This document shows, piece by piece, positions 49,230-58,229 of a stretch of 64,000 nucleotides of DNA; positions within the stretch are counted from its first letter, which is position 1; each line of letters starts with the position of its first letter. The notes under the pieces are model-generated. The model worked only from the letters and a program-made list of their open reading frames with translations, did no database searches and had not been told where the DNA came from. The position numbers and the translations under genes were made by a program. The stretch is taken from positions 27,095 through 91,094 of IMG/VR virus record IMGVR_UViG_3300042197_001567; one strand, written 5' to 3'. Source of the DNA: a virus.

Positions 49230-49556
49230 TTATCTTTTTCCTTTATATCTGATTCTTCCTTCTGCCATTGTTGGAAGATCCATTTGTGAAGTTGGTATTT
49301 CAGTTTTAGTTACTTGAGCAACTCCCTGAAATGCAGGAAAAAATTCTTTTACAAATTTATTAAATGGTAGGGTATCCATTGCGTTTGACAAACACATGTT
49401 AGCATCAAACTTATCTCCACCACAACCTTGTATTTCTGAAACACCTTCGATTTCACCTAGTTTATTTACCGGACTTAAATCCATTTCATCTTCTTTGATA
49501 ACTCGTCTAACTAATTTAGACATGTCTCTTTCTGTAATTCTTTTAACTATTTTCAT
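49230..49556 (-). CDS. Small tagged head protein (108 aa)
   Basis: 108 residues. It begins MKIVKRITERDMSKLVRRVIKED, the clearest copy of the recurrent helix ending in [LI]-x-E (VIKE). The remaining part has two further L/I/V-x-E sites (KLGE, GVSE), a GCGG with a nearby Cys, and an unstructured-looking C-terminus ending RYKGKR. No catalytic motif. If the tag is a head-targeting signal, this would be a small internal head protein similar in style to T4 IPI-IPIII. That is inference. Confidence 0.65.
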   Translation of the reverse strand: MKIVKRITERDMSKLVRRVIKEDEMDLSPVNKLGEIEGVSEIQGCGGDKFDANMCLSNAMDTLPFNKFVKEFFPAFQGVAQVTKTEIPTSQMDLPTMAEGRIRYKGKR

Positions 49557-49569
49557 AATTCATTTATTT

Positions 49570-49995
49570 TTATCTTGGAGTGAAGAAAATTGGATCTGAC
49601 TCCATTACTTTTATGCCTAATTGAGTGGTATATGTTACTTTAGCTCTATAATAACCCTCAACTGTTGCTGTATAACTACTGTAAATTGCCCCAGAAATAA
49701 CTTCAGCCTCCAAATACCATTCCCACGTTGTTGACGTAACTATAATTGGAAATTGAGTTGGGGCCATAGCGTAAAAGGTGTCATGGTCTAAATTCACATA
49801 TAATGAATTTCCAAAGACCAAATTTAATACTGCCGACTTTAAATCATCTATTTGTCCTTGAAGATTTATATCTACTTGATCGTTTTGAGAATCTTCAGTT
49901 GATATTTTGGCTTCTAACGAAACATCTATTGAATCTAAAGATTGTATTTCTTCTGGTAATCCGTTTACTTGACTTTGGTCTAATTTTGTTGGCAT
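49570..49995 (-). CDS. Small fibre-like virion protein (141 aa)
   Basis: 141 residues. The N-terminus KLDQSQVNGLPEEIQSLDSIDVSLEAKIS resembles phage fibre segments that pack as trimeric coils, followed by a coiled coil (INLQGQIDDLKSAVLNLVFG). The C-terminal 70 residues (FPIIVTSTTWEWYLEAEVISGA...GYYRAKVTYTTQLGIKVMESDPIFF) look like an immunoglobulin-like beta domain. A trimeric fibre or head decoration is likely. It lies between the tagged head protein and the helicase gene. Confidence 0.62.
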   Translation of the reverse strand: MPTKLDQSQVNGLPEEIQSLDSIDVSLEAKISTEDSQNDQVDINLQGQIDDLKSAVLNLVFGNSLYVNLDHDTFYAMAPTQFPIIVTSTTWEWYLEAEVISGAIYSSYTATVEGYYRAKVTYTTQLGIKVMESDPIFFTPR

Positions 49996-50019
49996 ATTTA
50001 TTTTTTTTTTAAATAAATA

Positions 50020-52965
50020 TCACCTTTTATTAATTAGATTTAAAATTTCTTCGACAACATCACCAAAATTATTATTTTCTTGGTCTCCCATAACAGTTCG
50101 TATAATTTGTTTTTTGTTATTTAGAATATCATATATTACACCCTCAATAGTGTTTTCAAACAAAGGATAATATACAAGTACATTAGATTTTTGACCATAC
50201 CTATATGCTCGATCTTCTGCCTGTGCGTGTTCGGCAGGCACAAAAGATAAGTCGTTCATGATTACAACTTCTGCTGATGTTAAAGTTAAACCAACTCCAG
50301 CAGCTTTTAAATTACCAACAAATACTTTAATTTTTTCGTCATTTTGAAATGAATCTACGGCTTGTTGACGAACCGAATTACTACAACTACCGTCAAGATA
50401 AACAGCCTGTTTTCCAAAATGTTGGTATATGGTTTGTAGTGTGTCTGTGAAGTTTGTGAATATAATAACTTTCTTTCCTTGTTCTAAAATATTTTCAGCA
50501 AATTCTATAGTTTGATTTGCTTTTTCATTTGCGATTACCTTTCTAACTTTCATTAGTTTTGAAAACTGAACAGTAAGTGATGAAGACTCATCTGGGTTTT
50601 TATCATACCATTCATAATATTCACCCATAAGATTTTCATACTCTTTTGATTTCAATCTCAAATAAACCGATGTGATAATTTTATCCGGTAAATCTAACAC
50701 ATCTTCTTTAAGTCTTCGTAATATTTGACCAGACGTTCTATCTCGAAGTTCTTCAAGATTTGATGCTCCAGTAACGTTCCACACTTTTCTATTTCCAGCC
50801 CTAAATTGATATCCCTGACAATAACGAATAGCATATGCCATCCAGTTTTGAGCTACCGGACTTTCTATGATATTTAAAAGGTTATAATAATTAATAGGTC
50901 TGGATGTCATAGGTGTTCCAGTTAACAACCACACTCTATTAATTTTTTTAACGAAACTATTGACCAATTTTGTTCTTTGTGCTTGAGCGTTTGATATCAT
51001 ATGTGCTTCATCTAAAATTACTAAATCGAAATTAGACTGATTTAATAGTGACTCATCTTTCTTTTTTGGATCTATATCGTGAAAGTTTTTTAAAATGTCA
51101 TAATTAACAATTACAAAATCAGAATCAGTTGAATATTTTTTTCCTTCAGCAATAAAAACACTTCGATCTGAATAATTTGCAATCTCTCTTTGCCAGTTAA
51201 TCTTCAATGATGCGGGACAAATAATTAATATTTTTTTTGCATGTGTTTCAAGTGCTGCGATTATTGTTGATGTTGTATTATGTGTAACAATAGCGTTTTC
51301 AGTAACATACAATTTATCTGGTGAATTAACAGAAATACAAACCGCTTCACCAACACATTCATATTTAATATCTTTGATATATCTACCAACTTTATATTTT
51401 TTTGGGTTATTATATAAATTAAATTTTCTTTTAAGTTTGAACGGATTCATATCTTCTGGTAATTTAATATTTACCCTATAAGATTTTTTACATTCTTTTT
51501 TGATACCTTTATGTCTATACCAAGTTTTTCGTGATTTTTTTCTTGCAATACCACCTAAACTATTAACAATTTCAATAACATCATTACATAATTTTTCAGA
51601 TGTTGTTGAAAATTCAGTCCCTTCAAAGCACCCTTTTTTAATAACTGAACAAGTTCCATCAGTATCCATCAAACCTTTTATAATTTCTAATCTTGATTCA
51701 ATTGATGAGTATTTGTATATGTTTGGAATAAATTTATTTTCTGATCCACAACCCATTAAATTTAATTCTTTTAAAATTTGTATAACTTCATTTTTGTGTC
51801 CATTTATTTTTGTTATTCTATAACCATACTTTGAATTATTATTTTTGATAATTTGTGTATTTTTTGGTAGAATATTTATAATATACTCAACAATTTCATC
51901 ATCTTTTGTTGTAAAACTAATACCTTTTTGTGTTATACCACCATCACCTAAAATAAGACCTAATAAATATGGGTTAAGTGGTAAACTATTATGATTAAAT
52001 TCTATTGGTTTTACAATAGGAATTTGCCATTTATTGTTACCATTTTTTTCTTTAAAAAATGTTTTATAGTTATATGTCCTATTTTTATTATTCTGTGAAC
52101 CATTAATCCCAAGAGTTAAGTTTTCGTCTAACATTTGTTCAACCGATAATACAATAGATTCTTTATTTCTTTTATTTTTAGTATTATCACCAAAACTTCT
52201 TGATTTAACAGAAAATAAATGCTCTTTACAAACTAAAACAGAAGAATCGTCATTAAACGTGACTCTATATAAATCTTTAATTCCTTGAGGATAAACACCT
52301 CTAACTAAACATTTTTTACCATCACTACCAATTACTTCATCACCAACAATCAAATCCCCTATTTTTTTTCTACCATTAGGGGTAAATACTCTGTTTTCAA
52401 CGAATTCCGCTTTGCCAAGTCCCATATCATCTGCTAAAATGTACCTTTTAGACCCTACCAATTTTTCAATTGCTTCTTTTTGATGACTTAATGGTGGCCT
52501 ATGTGAATATTTTGAATAATCGATTTCTACTTTTTGTACGTTATGTGTTTTAATAAGAGAAGACTTTGGAACCCAGAATTCACTTAAAACATCATTTTCA
52601 AAAAACTTACCCCATACATGATATGATTTATCTTTTTCAACCAATAACTTTTCAATATAAACTTGTGTTGGTGTTTGTAAAAAATATTTATCCTTTGCAA
52701 ATTTTTCAGCAAAATATGTATCAAGAGCAACCCACTTACGAGCAACTTTTGGTTTTACATCAAAATAATTAATTATATAGTCTGCTTGAGTTCGTGTTGG
52801 AAAAAACTTTTTATTGGTTTCTTTTTTTGTTTTTAGATATAATATATAGTTATTAGCCCCACTATACGAATCTAGAAGGTCCAAAGCTTTAACTTCAATT
52901 ATATTTTTAGTTTGTTCCAATTTCTTAATATAAATAAAAATAATCATAAAAAGTATATTTATCAA
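50020..52965 (-). CDS. SNF2-family helicase interrupted by an intein
   Basis: 981 residues before splicing, 603 after removal of residues 186-563. Helicase motifs: ADDMGLGK followed after the intein by T (Walker A, 178-185 plus 564), CPASLKINWQRE (Ia), VILDEAH (649-655), WLLTGTPMTSR (III), then the C-terminal domain with KKVIIFTNFTDT, GLTLTSAEVVIMNDL and EDRAYRYGQ (motif VI). SNF2/UvsW-type enzymes remodel replication forks and recombination intermediates. The first 15 residues may not be real, because they run back through a TATTTATC motif; later starts at 52947 or a TTG near 52920 are possible. It is divergent from the 52977 gene. Confidence 0.9.
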   Translation of the reverse strand: MINILFMIIFIYIKKLEQTKNIIEVKALDLLDSYSGANNYILYLKTKKETNKKFFPTRTQADYIINYFDVKPKVARKWVALDTYFAEKFAKDKYFLQTPTQVYIEKLLVEKDKSYHVWGKFFENDVLSEFWVPKSSLIKTHNVQKVEIDYSKYSHRPPLSHQKEAIEKLVGSKRYILADDMGLGKAEFVENRVFTPNGRKKIGDLIVGDEVIGSDGKKCLVRGVYPQGIKDLYRVTFNDDSSVLVCKEHLFSVKSRSFGDNTKNKRNKESIVLSVEQMLDENLTLGINGSQNNKNRTYNYKTFFKEKNGNNKWQIPIVKPIEFNHNSLPLNPYLLGLILGDGGITQKGISFTTKDDEIVEYIINILPKNTQIIKNNNSKYGYRITKINGHKNEVIQILKELNLMGCGSENKFIPNIYKYSSIESRLEIIKGLMDTDGTCSVIKKGCFEGTEFSTTSEKLCNDVIEIVNSLGGIARKKSRKTWYRHKGIKKECKKSYRVNIKLPEDMNPFKLKRKFNLYNNPKKYKVGRYIKDIKYECVGEAVCISVNSPDKLYVTENAIVTHNTTSTIIAALETHAKKILIICPASLKINWQREIANYSDRSVFIAEGKKYSTDSDFVIVNYDILKNFHDIDPKKKDESLLNQSNFDLVILDEAHMISNAQAQRTKLVNSFVKKINRVWLLTGTPMTSRPINYYNLLNIIESPVAQNWMAYAIRYCQGYQFRAGNRKVWNVTGASNLEELRDRTSGQILRRLKEDVLDLPDKIITSVYLRLKSKEYENLMGEYYEWYDKNPDESSSLTVQFSKLMKVRKVIANEKANQTIEFAENILEQGKKVIIFTNFTDTLQTIYQHFGKQAVYLDGSCSNSVRQQAVDSFQNDEKIKVFVGNLKAAGVGLTLTSAEVVIMNDLSFVPAEHAQAEDRAYRYGQKSNVLVYYPLFENTIEGVIYDILNNKKQIIRTVMGDQENNNFGDVVEEILNLINKR
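51277..52410 (-). other. Ala1 intein with LAGLIDADG homing endonuclease, in helicase Walker A
   Basis: 378 codons. The N-terminal splice block begins with Ala (AEFVENRVFTPNG), not Cys or Ser. Block B is VCKEHLFSV. LAGLIDADG motifs are LLGLILGDGG (334-343 of the precursor) and IIKGLMDTDG (428-437). The C-terminal blocks F and G end in VTENAIVTHN, with Thr as the +1 residue. Inserted between Lys and Thr of the Walker A loop, a classic conserved site. An Ala1 intein must start by direct attack of the +1 residue. Confidence 0.9.
52956..52963 (+). promoter_or_regulatory. TATTTATC late-promoter-like motif
   Basis: 13 bases upstream of ATG 52977 of the connector gene, and inside the longest reading of the divergent helicase gene. 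Confidence 0.45.
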
Positions 52966-52976
52966 GAAAACAACCT

Positions 52977-53489
52977 ATGACAAACAGAGTTCCAATTACA
53001 AGACTGGGTAAATTTTTTGGTGAAAACGATTTCAATCTAGAAATTGAAATGGGACAAGAGTGGTTAGATGGTGATATGAACTACACTTGTGTATTATATA
53101 GGGTAGACAAGAACAAAACAAAAACCGATGATGTTTATGGTGAGGCGGTTAGTGATGGTGTTAAATTTTTACCTCCGGTTGAATTTTATGCATATGTTGC
53201 AATTGCCGCTCCTGAAAACAGAAATGTTGGATCAACAAAAAACGTTCAGTTGGAACCGGGGAACATTACAATTTCTGTTTATTTAAAAACATTAGAAGAT
53301 TTAGAAATAGACATCGATCTTGGAGATTATATTGGGTATTACGATACAGAAAGTTTTGTTAGATATTATACCGTTGTAAATGATGGTAGAGTTGTGTCTG
53401 ACATTAAACACACCTATAAAGGTTATCGTCCGTTTTATAAAACAATAATTGCGGCCCCAGTTGGTCCGAACGAATTTAGAGGATTTTAA
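52977..53489 (+). CDS. Head-tail connector protein, possibly gp14-like
   Basis: 170 residues, beta-rich. DDVYGEAVSDGVKFLPPVEFYAYVAI, then NITISVYLKTLEDLEIDIDLGDYIGYYD, then a C-terminal HTYKGYRPFYKTIIAAP resemble neck or connector proteins of T4-like aquatic phages. It begins the plus-strand tail cluster: connector, completion protein, sheath, tube. The following gene starts 6 bases later. A TATTTATC motif lies 13 bases before the ATG. The gp14 assignment is tentative and rests on place and motif likeness. Confidence 0.55.
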   Translation: MTNRVPITRLGKFFGENDFNLEIEMGQEWLDGDMNYTCVLYRVDKNKTKTDDVYGEAVSDGVKFLPPVEFYAYVAIAAPENRNVGSTKNVQLEPGNITISVYLKTLEDLEIDIDLGDYIGYYDTESFVRYYTVVNDGRVVSDIKHTYKGYRPFYKTIIAAPVGPNEFRGF

Positions 53490-53494
53490 ATAAT

Positions 53495-54532
53495 ATGGCA
53501 TTTCCTAAAAAAATAAAAAAATTTATTCCATTAACCGAACCTAAAACTCTTTTACCACGAAGAAGGGAGCTTCGAGATATGATTGAACAGGATGGAACGT
53601 TTCTTCCTAAAAGTTTATTACATGCAGATTTGGACAGAGGATTTTTGGATTTTGTAAGAGATGAGTTGAAATGTGTTGTGGAAGGGAAAACTGTACCGAT
53701 GATCGATATTTTAATCACAACACAAAATTGGGCACAATTTACGGAAACATGGGATTTTCAAAATATCGACAAAAACACTGAACCCCCATTTATAACAGTA
53801 ATTAGAACACCTGAAGTTAAGTACGGTAATAACCCAGCAATTGTTTATAATATTCCAAATAGAAAATTGTATTTCTATATGAAAGTTCCAACCTGGGACG
53901 GAAACAAAAATGGATTTGACATTTATAAAATACCACAACCCGTACCTGTTGATATAACTTATACAATTGCAATTGTTTGTAATAGAATGAGAGAGATTAA
54001 TAAGTTTAATCAAATAATGATGGAAAAATTTGCGTCACTTCAGGCGTATCAAAATATTAAAGGTCATTATATTCCTTTAAAACTTAATAGTGTTAGTGAT
54101 GAATCAGTAATGGAAGTTGAAAAAAGAAAATATTACATTCAAAAATATGAAGTTTTAATGATGGGATTTCTAATAGATGAAGATCAGTTTGAAGTAAGTC
54201 CTGCGATTACAAGAACTTTTCAAATTTATGAAACCGAAACAAAATACAAAAAAAGAAAATATAATTCTAAAGTTCCACCTGAACCACCAGTTTACGATTT
54301 AATATTTCCAACAACATCCGATGAGATTGAAGAATTATTCAATTACAATCTGAATTTAATTTTAACTTTTACTGAAAACGTAAGTTCATTTCAAGTTTAT
54401 ATAAATGATGACTATTATGGAGACACATTAGATACAATACAAGTTAGTAGTGGAGACACAATTAGATTTCAAATTGTTAGAGTGGACGCAACAAAAGTTG
54501 CTAAATTAACATATACCCAAAGTATACTTTAA
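53495..54532 (+). CDS. Tail completion / sheath-terminating protein, possibly gp15-like
   Basis: 345 residues. Residues about 1-230 hold a conserved block of T4-like tail-completion proteins: PKKIKKFIPLTEPKTLLPRRRELR, YFYMKVPTWDG, PVPVDITYTIAIVCNRMREINKFNQ, then FASLQAYQNIKGHYIPL. The C-terminal about 80 residues carry an additional domain of uncertain fold (LNLILTFTENVSSFQVYIND). In T4, gp15 caps the tube and sheath and binds the head neck. Position directly before the sheath supports the call. It ends one base from a convergent small gene. Confidence 0.6.
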   Translation: MAFPKKIKKFIPLTEPKTLLPRRRELRDMIEQDGTFLPKSLLHADLDRGFLDFVRDELKCVVEGKTVPMIDILITTQNWAQFTETWDFQNIDKNTEPPFITVIRTPEVKYGNNPAIVYNIPNRKLYFYMKVPTWDGNKNGFDIYKIPQPVPVDITYTIAIVCNRMREINKFNQIMMEKFASLQAYQNIKGHYIPLKLNSVSDESVMEVEKRKYYIQKYEVLMMGFLIDEDQFEVSPAITRTFQIYETETKYKKRKYNSKVPPEPPVYDLIFPTTSDEIEELFNYNLNLILTFTENVSSFQVYINDDYYGDTLDTIQVSSGDTIRFQIVRVDATKVAKLTYTQSIL

Positions 54533-54533
54533 T

Positions 54534-54695
54534 TTATTCTCCATATATATCTTTTTTTTCTTTACACTTTTCCATGATTAAAGATTCCAAAAACTTATAC
54601 ATTTTTAATCCGCGTTTATCACAATAACGTTTCAAAACATCATGGACATCCTTATCTATCTTTAAATTTTTAATCTTCTTGGTATCTTTATTCAT
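54534..54695 (-). CDS. Small ribbon-helix-helix-type DNA-binding protein (53 aa)
   Basis: 53 residues from ATG 54695, eleven codons inside the longest frame. KNLKIDKDVHDVLKRYCDKRGLKMYKFLESLIMEK has the strand, helix A, turn and helix B order of Arc/MetJ or CopG-type repressors. It is the only minus-strand gene inside the plus-strand tail cluster and has its own TATTTATA motif at 54731-54738. It may regulate the sheath promoter close by (54775) or act elsewhere; target unknown. Confidence 0.65.
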   Translation of the reverse strand: MNKDTKKIKNLKIDKDVHDVLKRYCDKRGLKMYKFLESLIMEKCKEKKDIYGE

Positions 54696-54730
54696 AGGTA
54701 GAAAAAAGGCAGAAAAAAATCTTACCAAAA

Positions 54731-54738
54731 TATAAATA
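54731..54738 (-). promoter_or_regulatory. TATTTATA late-promoter-like motif
   Basis: Upstream of the small ribbon-helix-helix gene on the minus strand. Confidence 0.45.
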
Positions 54739-54774
54739 CTTTTTTTTAAGTAAAGTTTTTGCTTAAAAAGATAA

Positions 54775-54782
54775 TATTTATA
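54775..54782 (+). promoter_or_regulatory. TATTTATA late-promoter-like motif
   Basis: 33 bases upstream of the tail sheath ATG, followed by an A-rich leader. Confidence 0.55.
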
Positions 54783-54815
54783 AGAAAATAAATAAAAACT
54801 AAATTATTATTAAAC

Positions 54816-57800
54816 ATGGCTACTAACAGTAAAATATTTGTATCACCTGGAGTGTATACATCTGAAGTAGATTTGAGTTTTGTTGCTCAAAGTGTTGGTG
54901 TGACTACTCTTGGTATTGTTGGTGAAACTCAAAAGGGACCAGCGTTTGAACCAATTTTTGTGAGAAACTTTGACGAGTTTACACAATACTTTGGTGGAAC
55001 GTCACCTGAAAAGTTCATCGGAACACAAATCCCAAAGTATGAAGCATCTTACATTGCTAAAGCATACCTTTCTCAATCTAATCAATTATTTGTTACAAGA
55101 ATACTAGGTTTGTCCGGATATGACGCTGGACCATCTTGGTCTATTATGACAAAAGCAAATCTTGATCCATCAACACTAGACTATTGGTGTTTGAGTGGTG
55201 TAACACCAAGTGGAACTTGTGAACCAATTTGTGTTGTTAAAAAAGAATTACCTTTAATGGTAGATTTCAGTGCTTGTACAGATGGTACCGTAGCATATAA
55301 TTTGAACGGATCATCATTCCCTTCATTCATTAATATTGATGAGTTATACGAAACATTCCAAGGAGGAACATCAACATTAAGAGATGATATTGATCAAATG
55401 ATTTTAGATATTATTAATGATTCAAATCCATATTTGGCGGAAGATCAGTACATTAATTATTTTGGTTCAATTCCAAAAGTTGATTATACATTCTTAACCG
55501 CTAATGGTTATACAGCATCAACTAATGTATTTGGTGTTGATAATGTTTCTTTTGAAGATTCTAACCCATCTTCAGGATTAAACGATCCTTGGTATTATGC
55601 TTCATTTGATAACATTGGTAATTCACAATATAGTGGTTATTCATTCTTTACTACAGTAACAGGTATTACTCATTTGAATCCAATTACAACATCAACAACA
55701 ACTGGTGTTCCACCTACAACAACTACAACAACAACTAACCCTTGTGTTACCCCAACACCTATTACCACAACTACAACAACAGCACCTTTAATTATTGATT
55801 GTTATGCTGGTACCGTCGTTGGTATGATTTATTATTTTACAGGTACATCATATACTCAATATGATGATCTAGTTGTTTGTACATTAAGAAGTAGAGGTTT
55901 ATCAACTTACTCTGACGAAATTAATCCTGTATTTGAAGTTACAGGAACTTCACAAGTAACTTATGATATGACTGGAGAATATAGTGGTGTTTTGAAAAAC
56001 CCATTCTTACCATTCGAAATTCAAGCAATTAATAATGATGGTACTGTATTTAATTTTGAAGTTTCATTAAGTGTGTCAGATGCTAACAACGTAAGTAAAG
56101 TATTTGGTAGAGGAAACTTTGACAAACCAAGAACTTCAGTTCCATTAATGGTTGAAGAACTTTACAGTACATTATTAACTTATGGTTGGAACAAAGGATT
56201 TATTAGAGGATTAAGTCCTGTTGTCGTATCTTCGGACGGAGCTCAAGCTAATGATCCAAAAACTATTGGTTGGTACATGGAAAGATTCCAGTCACCAAGT
56301 TCACCGTGGGTGGTATCTGAATTAAGAGGTTCAAAAGTTTATAACTTATTCAAATTCTTTACAATTTCTGATGGTAATAGTGCTAACACTGAAGTTAAAA
56401 TTTCATTATCTGATCTATCATTCAATAACGAAACATTTACTGTACTAGTAAGAGATTATTTTGACACTGATTCTAACCCTGTAGTTCTCGAGAAATTCAC
56501 TAATTGTTCAATGAACCCAGAAGAAAATAACTTTATCGCTAAAAAAATCGGTACATTAGATGGTGAATATGAATTAAGATCTAAATATATTTTAATCGAA
56601 ATGAACCCAGACGCACCGGTTGATGCAATCCCTTGTGGTTTTGAAGGTTATACATTTAGAGAATACGCAGCAGGAAGATCACCATATCCTGTTTACAAAA
56701 CAAAATATTTCTTACCTGGTGAACAAGTTTACAACCCACCATTCGGTACAACGACTGGTCAAGACGATGCGTTCGTTAGTGCTGGTGATAACGTAAGAAA
56801 AACTTATTTAGGTTTAGGTTCTTACTGGGGTTATGATTCTGACTTCTTCCAATATAAAGGAAAAGTAAAACCATTTGATTTATGTAATGGTGATGGAACT
56901 GAATGGAACTTTAGAACAAAAGGTTTCCATATGGACCAATTTGCTAGTGGAATTACAATTTCATCTGGTTTTGCGTCTAGTGGAACACCGGCTTATGAAG
57001 TAGGTTCTACATCATTCTCTTCTGAACCACAAGATCCTACCGATCCATATTACAGATTAATTGCTCGTAAATTTACAGTGTTTGTTTATGGTGGATTTGA
57101 CGGATGGGATATATATAGAGAATTTAGAACAAATGCCGACAAATTTGCACTTGGTAGAAGTGGATTCTTAAATGGAGCTTGTTCCTCATTAAGATACCCT
57201 AAAGGTAAAGGAAATGGTCTATTTAAACAAATTTCAATTGGTGACGGTACAATCGAATACGGAAATACTGATTACTACGCATATTTGTTAGGACAAAGAA
57301 CATTTGCTAATCCTGAAGCAGTTAACATCAATGTATTTACAACACCGGGTATTGATATTCAAAATAACTCTGATCTTGTTGAACAAGCTATTAGTATGGT
57401 TGAAGAAGATAGAGCGGATTCATTGTATATCGCAACTTTACCTGACTACAATATGTTTGTTGCTACAACTACGGAAGGTGATAACATGATTTATCCACAA
57501 GAAGCGGTTGATATTGTTGAAGAAACTGGTATCGACTCTAACTATACCGCAACTTATTATCCATGGGTATTAACAAGAGATAGTGTTAATAATACACAAC
57601 TTTATATTCCAGCAACCGCTGAAGTAACAAGAAACTTGGCCCTTACAGATAATATCGCATTCCCTTGGTTCGCAGCAGCAGGTTACACTCGTGGTATTGT
57701 TAACTCAATTAAGGCACGTAAGAAGTTAACACAACAAGATAGAGATGTTCTTTATTTAGGAAGAGTTAACCCAATTGCAACATTTGCTGATGTGGGTACT

Positions 57801-58157
57801 GTAATTTGGGGTAATAAAACACTTCAAGTTAGAGAATCAGCACTTGACAGAATCAATGTTAGAAGATTACTACTTCAAGCAAGAAAACTAATATCTGCGG
57901 TTTCTGTAAGATTGTTATTTGATCAGAACGATCAACAAGTAAGACAAGACTTCTTAAACGCTGTTAACCCAATATTAGATGCGATTAGAAGAGACCGAGG
58001 TCTATACGACTTTAGAGTTACAGTTTCTAACGATACAGAAGATTTAGATAAAAATCAGTTGGTAGGTAAAATCTACATTAAACCAACAAGATCTCTTGAG
58101 TTTATTGATATAACATTCTATATCACACCAACAGGAGCATCTTTCGATAACATCTAA
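54816..58157 (+). CDS. Tail sheath protein with large insertion and Thr-rich loop
   Basis: 1113 residues, much longer than T4 gp18 (about 660). The N-terminal FVSPGVYTSEVDLSFVAQSVGVTTLGIVGETQKGP and the C-terminal PWFAAAGYTRGIVNSIKARKKLTQQDRDVLYLGRVNPIATF...WGNKTLQ...RLLLQARKLISAVSVRLLFDQNDQQVRQDF are textbook sheath sequences. Residues about 290-322 hold Thr runs in a PTTTTTTTNPCVTPTP-like loop, inside a variable middle region of several hundred residues that should project outward from the sheath. Polymers of it contract to drive the tube into the host. Promoter motif at 54775 and a GNRA-like terminator follow at 58178. Confidence 0.95.
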   Translation: MATNSKIFVSPGVYTSEVDLSFVAQSVGVTTLGIVGETQKGPAFEPIFVRNFDEFTQYFGGTSPEKFIGTQIPKYEASYIAKAYLSQSNQLFVTRILGLSGYDAGPSWSIMTKANLDPSTLDYWCLSGVTPSGTCEPICVVKKELPLMVDFSACTDGTVAYNLNGSSFPSFINIDELYETFQGGTSTLRDDIDQMILDIINDSNPYLAEDQYINYFGSIPKVDYTFLTANGYTASTNVFGVDNVSFEDSNPSSGLNDPWYYASFDNIGNSQYSGYSFFTTVTGITHLNPITTSTTTGVPPTTTTTTTNPCVTPTPITTTTTTAPLIIDCYAGTVVGMIYYFTGTSYTQYDDLVVCTLRSRGLSTYSDEINPVFEVTGTSQVTYDMTGEYSGVLKNPFLPFEIQAINNDGTVFNFEVSLSVSDANNVSKVFGRGNFDKPRTSVPLMVEELYSTLLTYGWNKGFIRGLSPVVVSSDGAQANDPKTIGWYMERFQSPSSPWVVSELRGSKVYNLFKFFTISDGNSANTEVKISLSDLSFNNETFTVLVRDYFDTDSNPVVLEKFTNCSMNPEENNFIAKKIGTLDGEYELRSKYILIEMNPDAPVDAIPCGFEGYTFREYAAGRSPYPVYKTKYFLPGEQVYNPPFGTTTGQDDAFVSAGDNVRKTYLGLGSYWGYDSDFFQYKGKVKPFDLCNGDGTEWNFRTKGFHMDQFASGITISSGFASSGTPAYEVGSTSFSSEPQDPTDPYYRLIARKFTVFVYGGFDGWDIYREFRTNADKFALGRSGFLNGACSSLRYPKGKGNGLFKQISIGDGTIEYGNTDYYAYLLGQRTFANPEAVNINVFTTPGIDIQNNSDLVEQAISMVEEDRADSLYIATLPDYNMFVATTTEGDNMIYPQEAVDIVEETGIDSNYTATYYPWVLTRDSVNNTQLYIPATAEVTRNLALTDNIAFPWFAAAGYTRGIVNSIKARKKLTQQDRDVLYLGRVNPIATFADVGTVIWGNKTLQVRESALDRINVRRLLLQARKLISAVSVRLLFDQNDQQVRQDFLNAVNPILDAIRRDRGLYDFRVTVSNDTEDLDKNQLVGKIYIKPTRSLEFIDITFYITPTGASFDNI
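55685..55782 (+). repeat. ACA/ACT codon repeat encoding Thr runs in the sheath
   Basis: Two stretches of ACA, ACT and ACC codons code for Thr runs on either side of a Pro/Cys spacer, within the otherwise normal sheath frame. Confidence 0.85.
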
Positions 58158-58177
58158 TAAGAAAAAAAAAGAAGAAA

Positions 58178-58209
58178 GGGGGTCAAAGAAATTTGACCTC
58201 TTTTTTTTA
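58178..58209 (+). terminator. Terminator with GAAA tetraloop after sheath gene
   Basis: GGTCAAA (58181-58187), GAAA loop, TTTGACC (58192-58198), followed by a run of eight T. Typical strong terminator 20 bases after the sheath stop. Confidence 0.88.
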
Positions 58210-58218
58210 TATACTAGA

Positions 58219-58226
58219 TATTTATT
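58219..58226 (+). promoter_or_regulatory. TATTTATT late-promoter-like motif
   Basis: Within GATATTTATTAAT, three bases before ATG 58230. Confidence 0.45.
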
Positions 58227-58229
58227 AAT

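Noticed and set aside
41190-55782. Thr-codon tracts as CRISPR or other DNA repeat arrays
   Set aside because: They are triplet codon repeats in frame within genes, without spacers.
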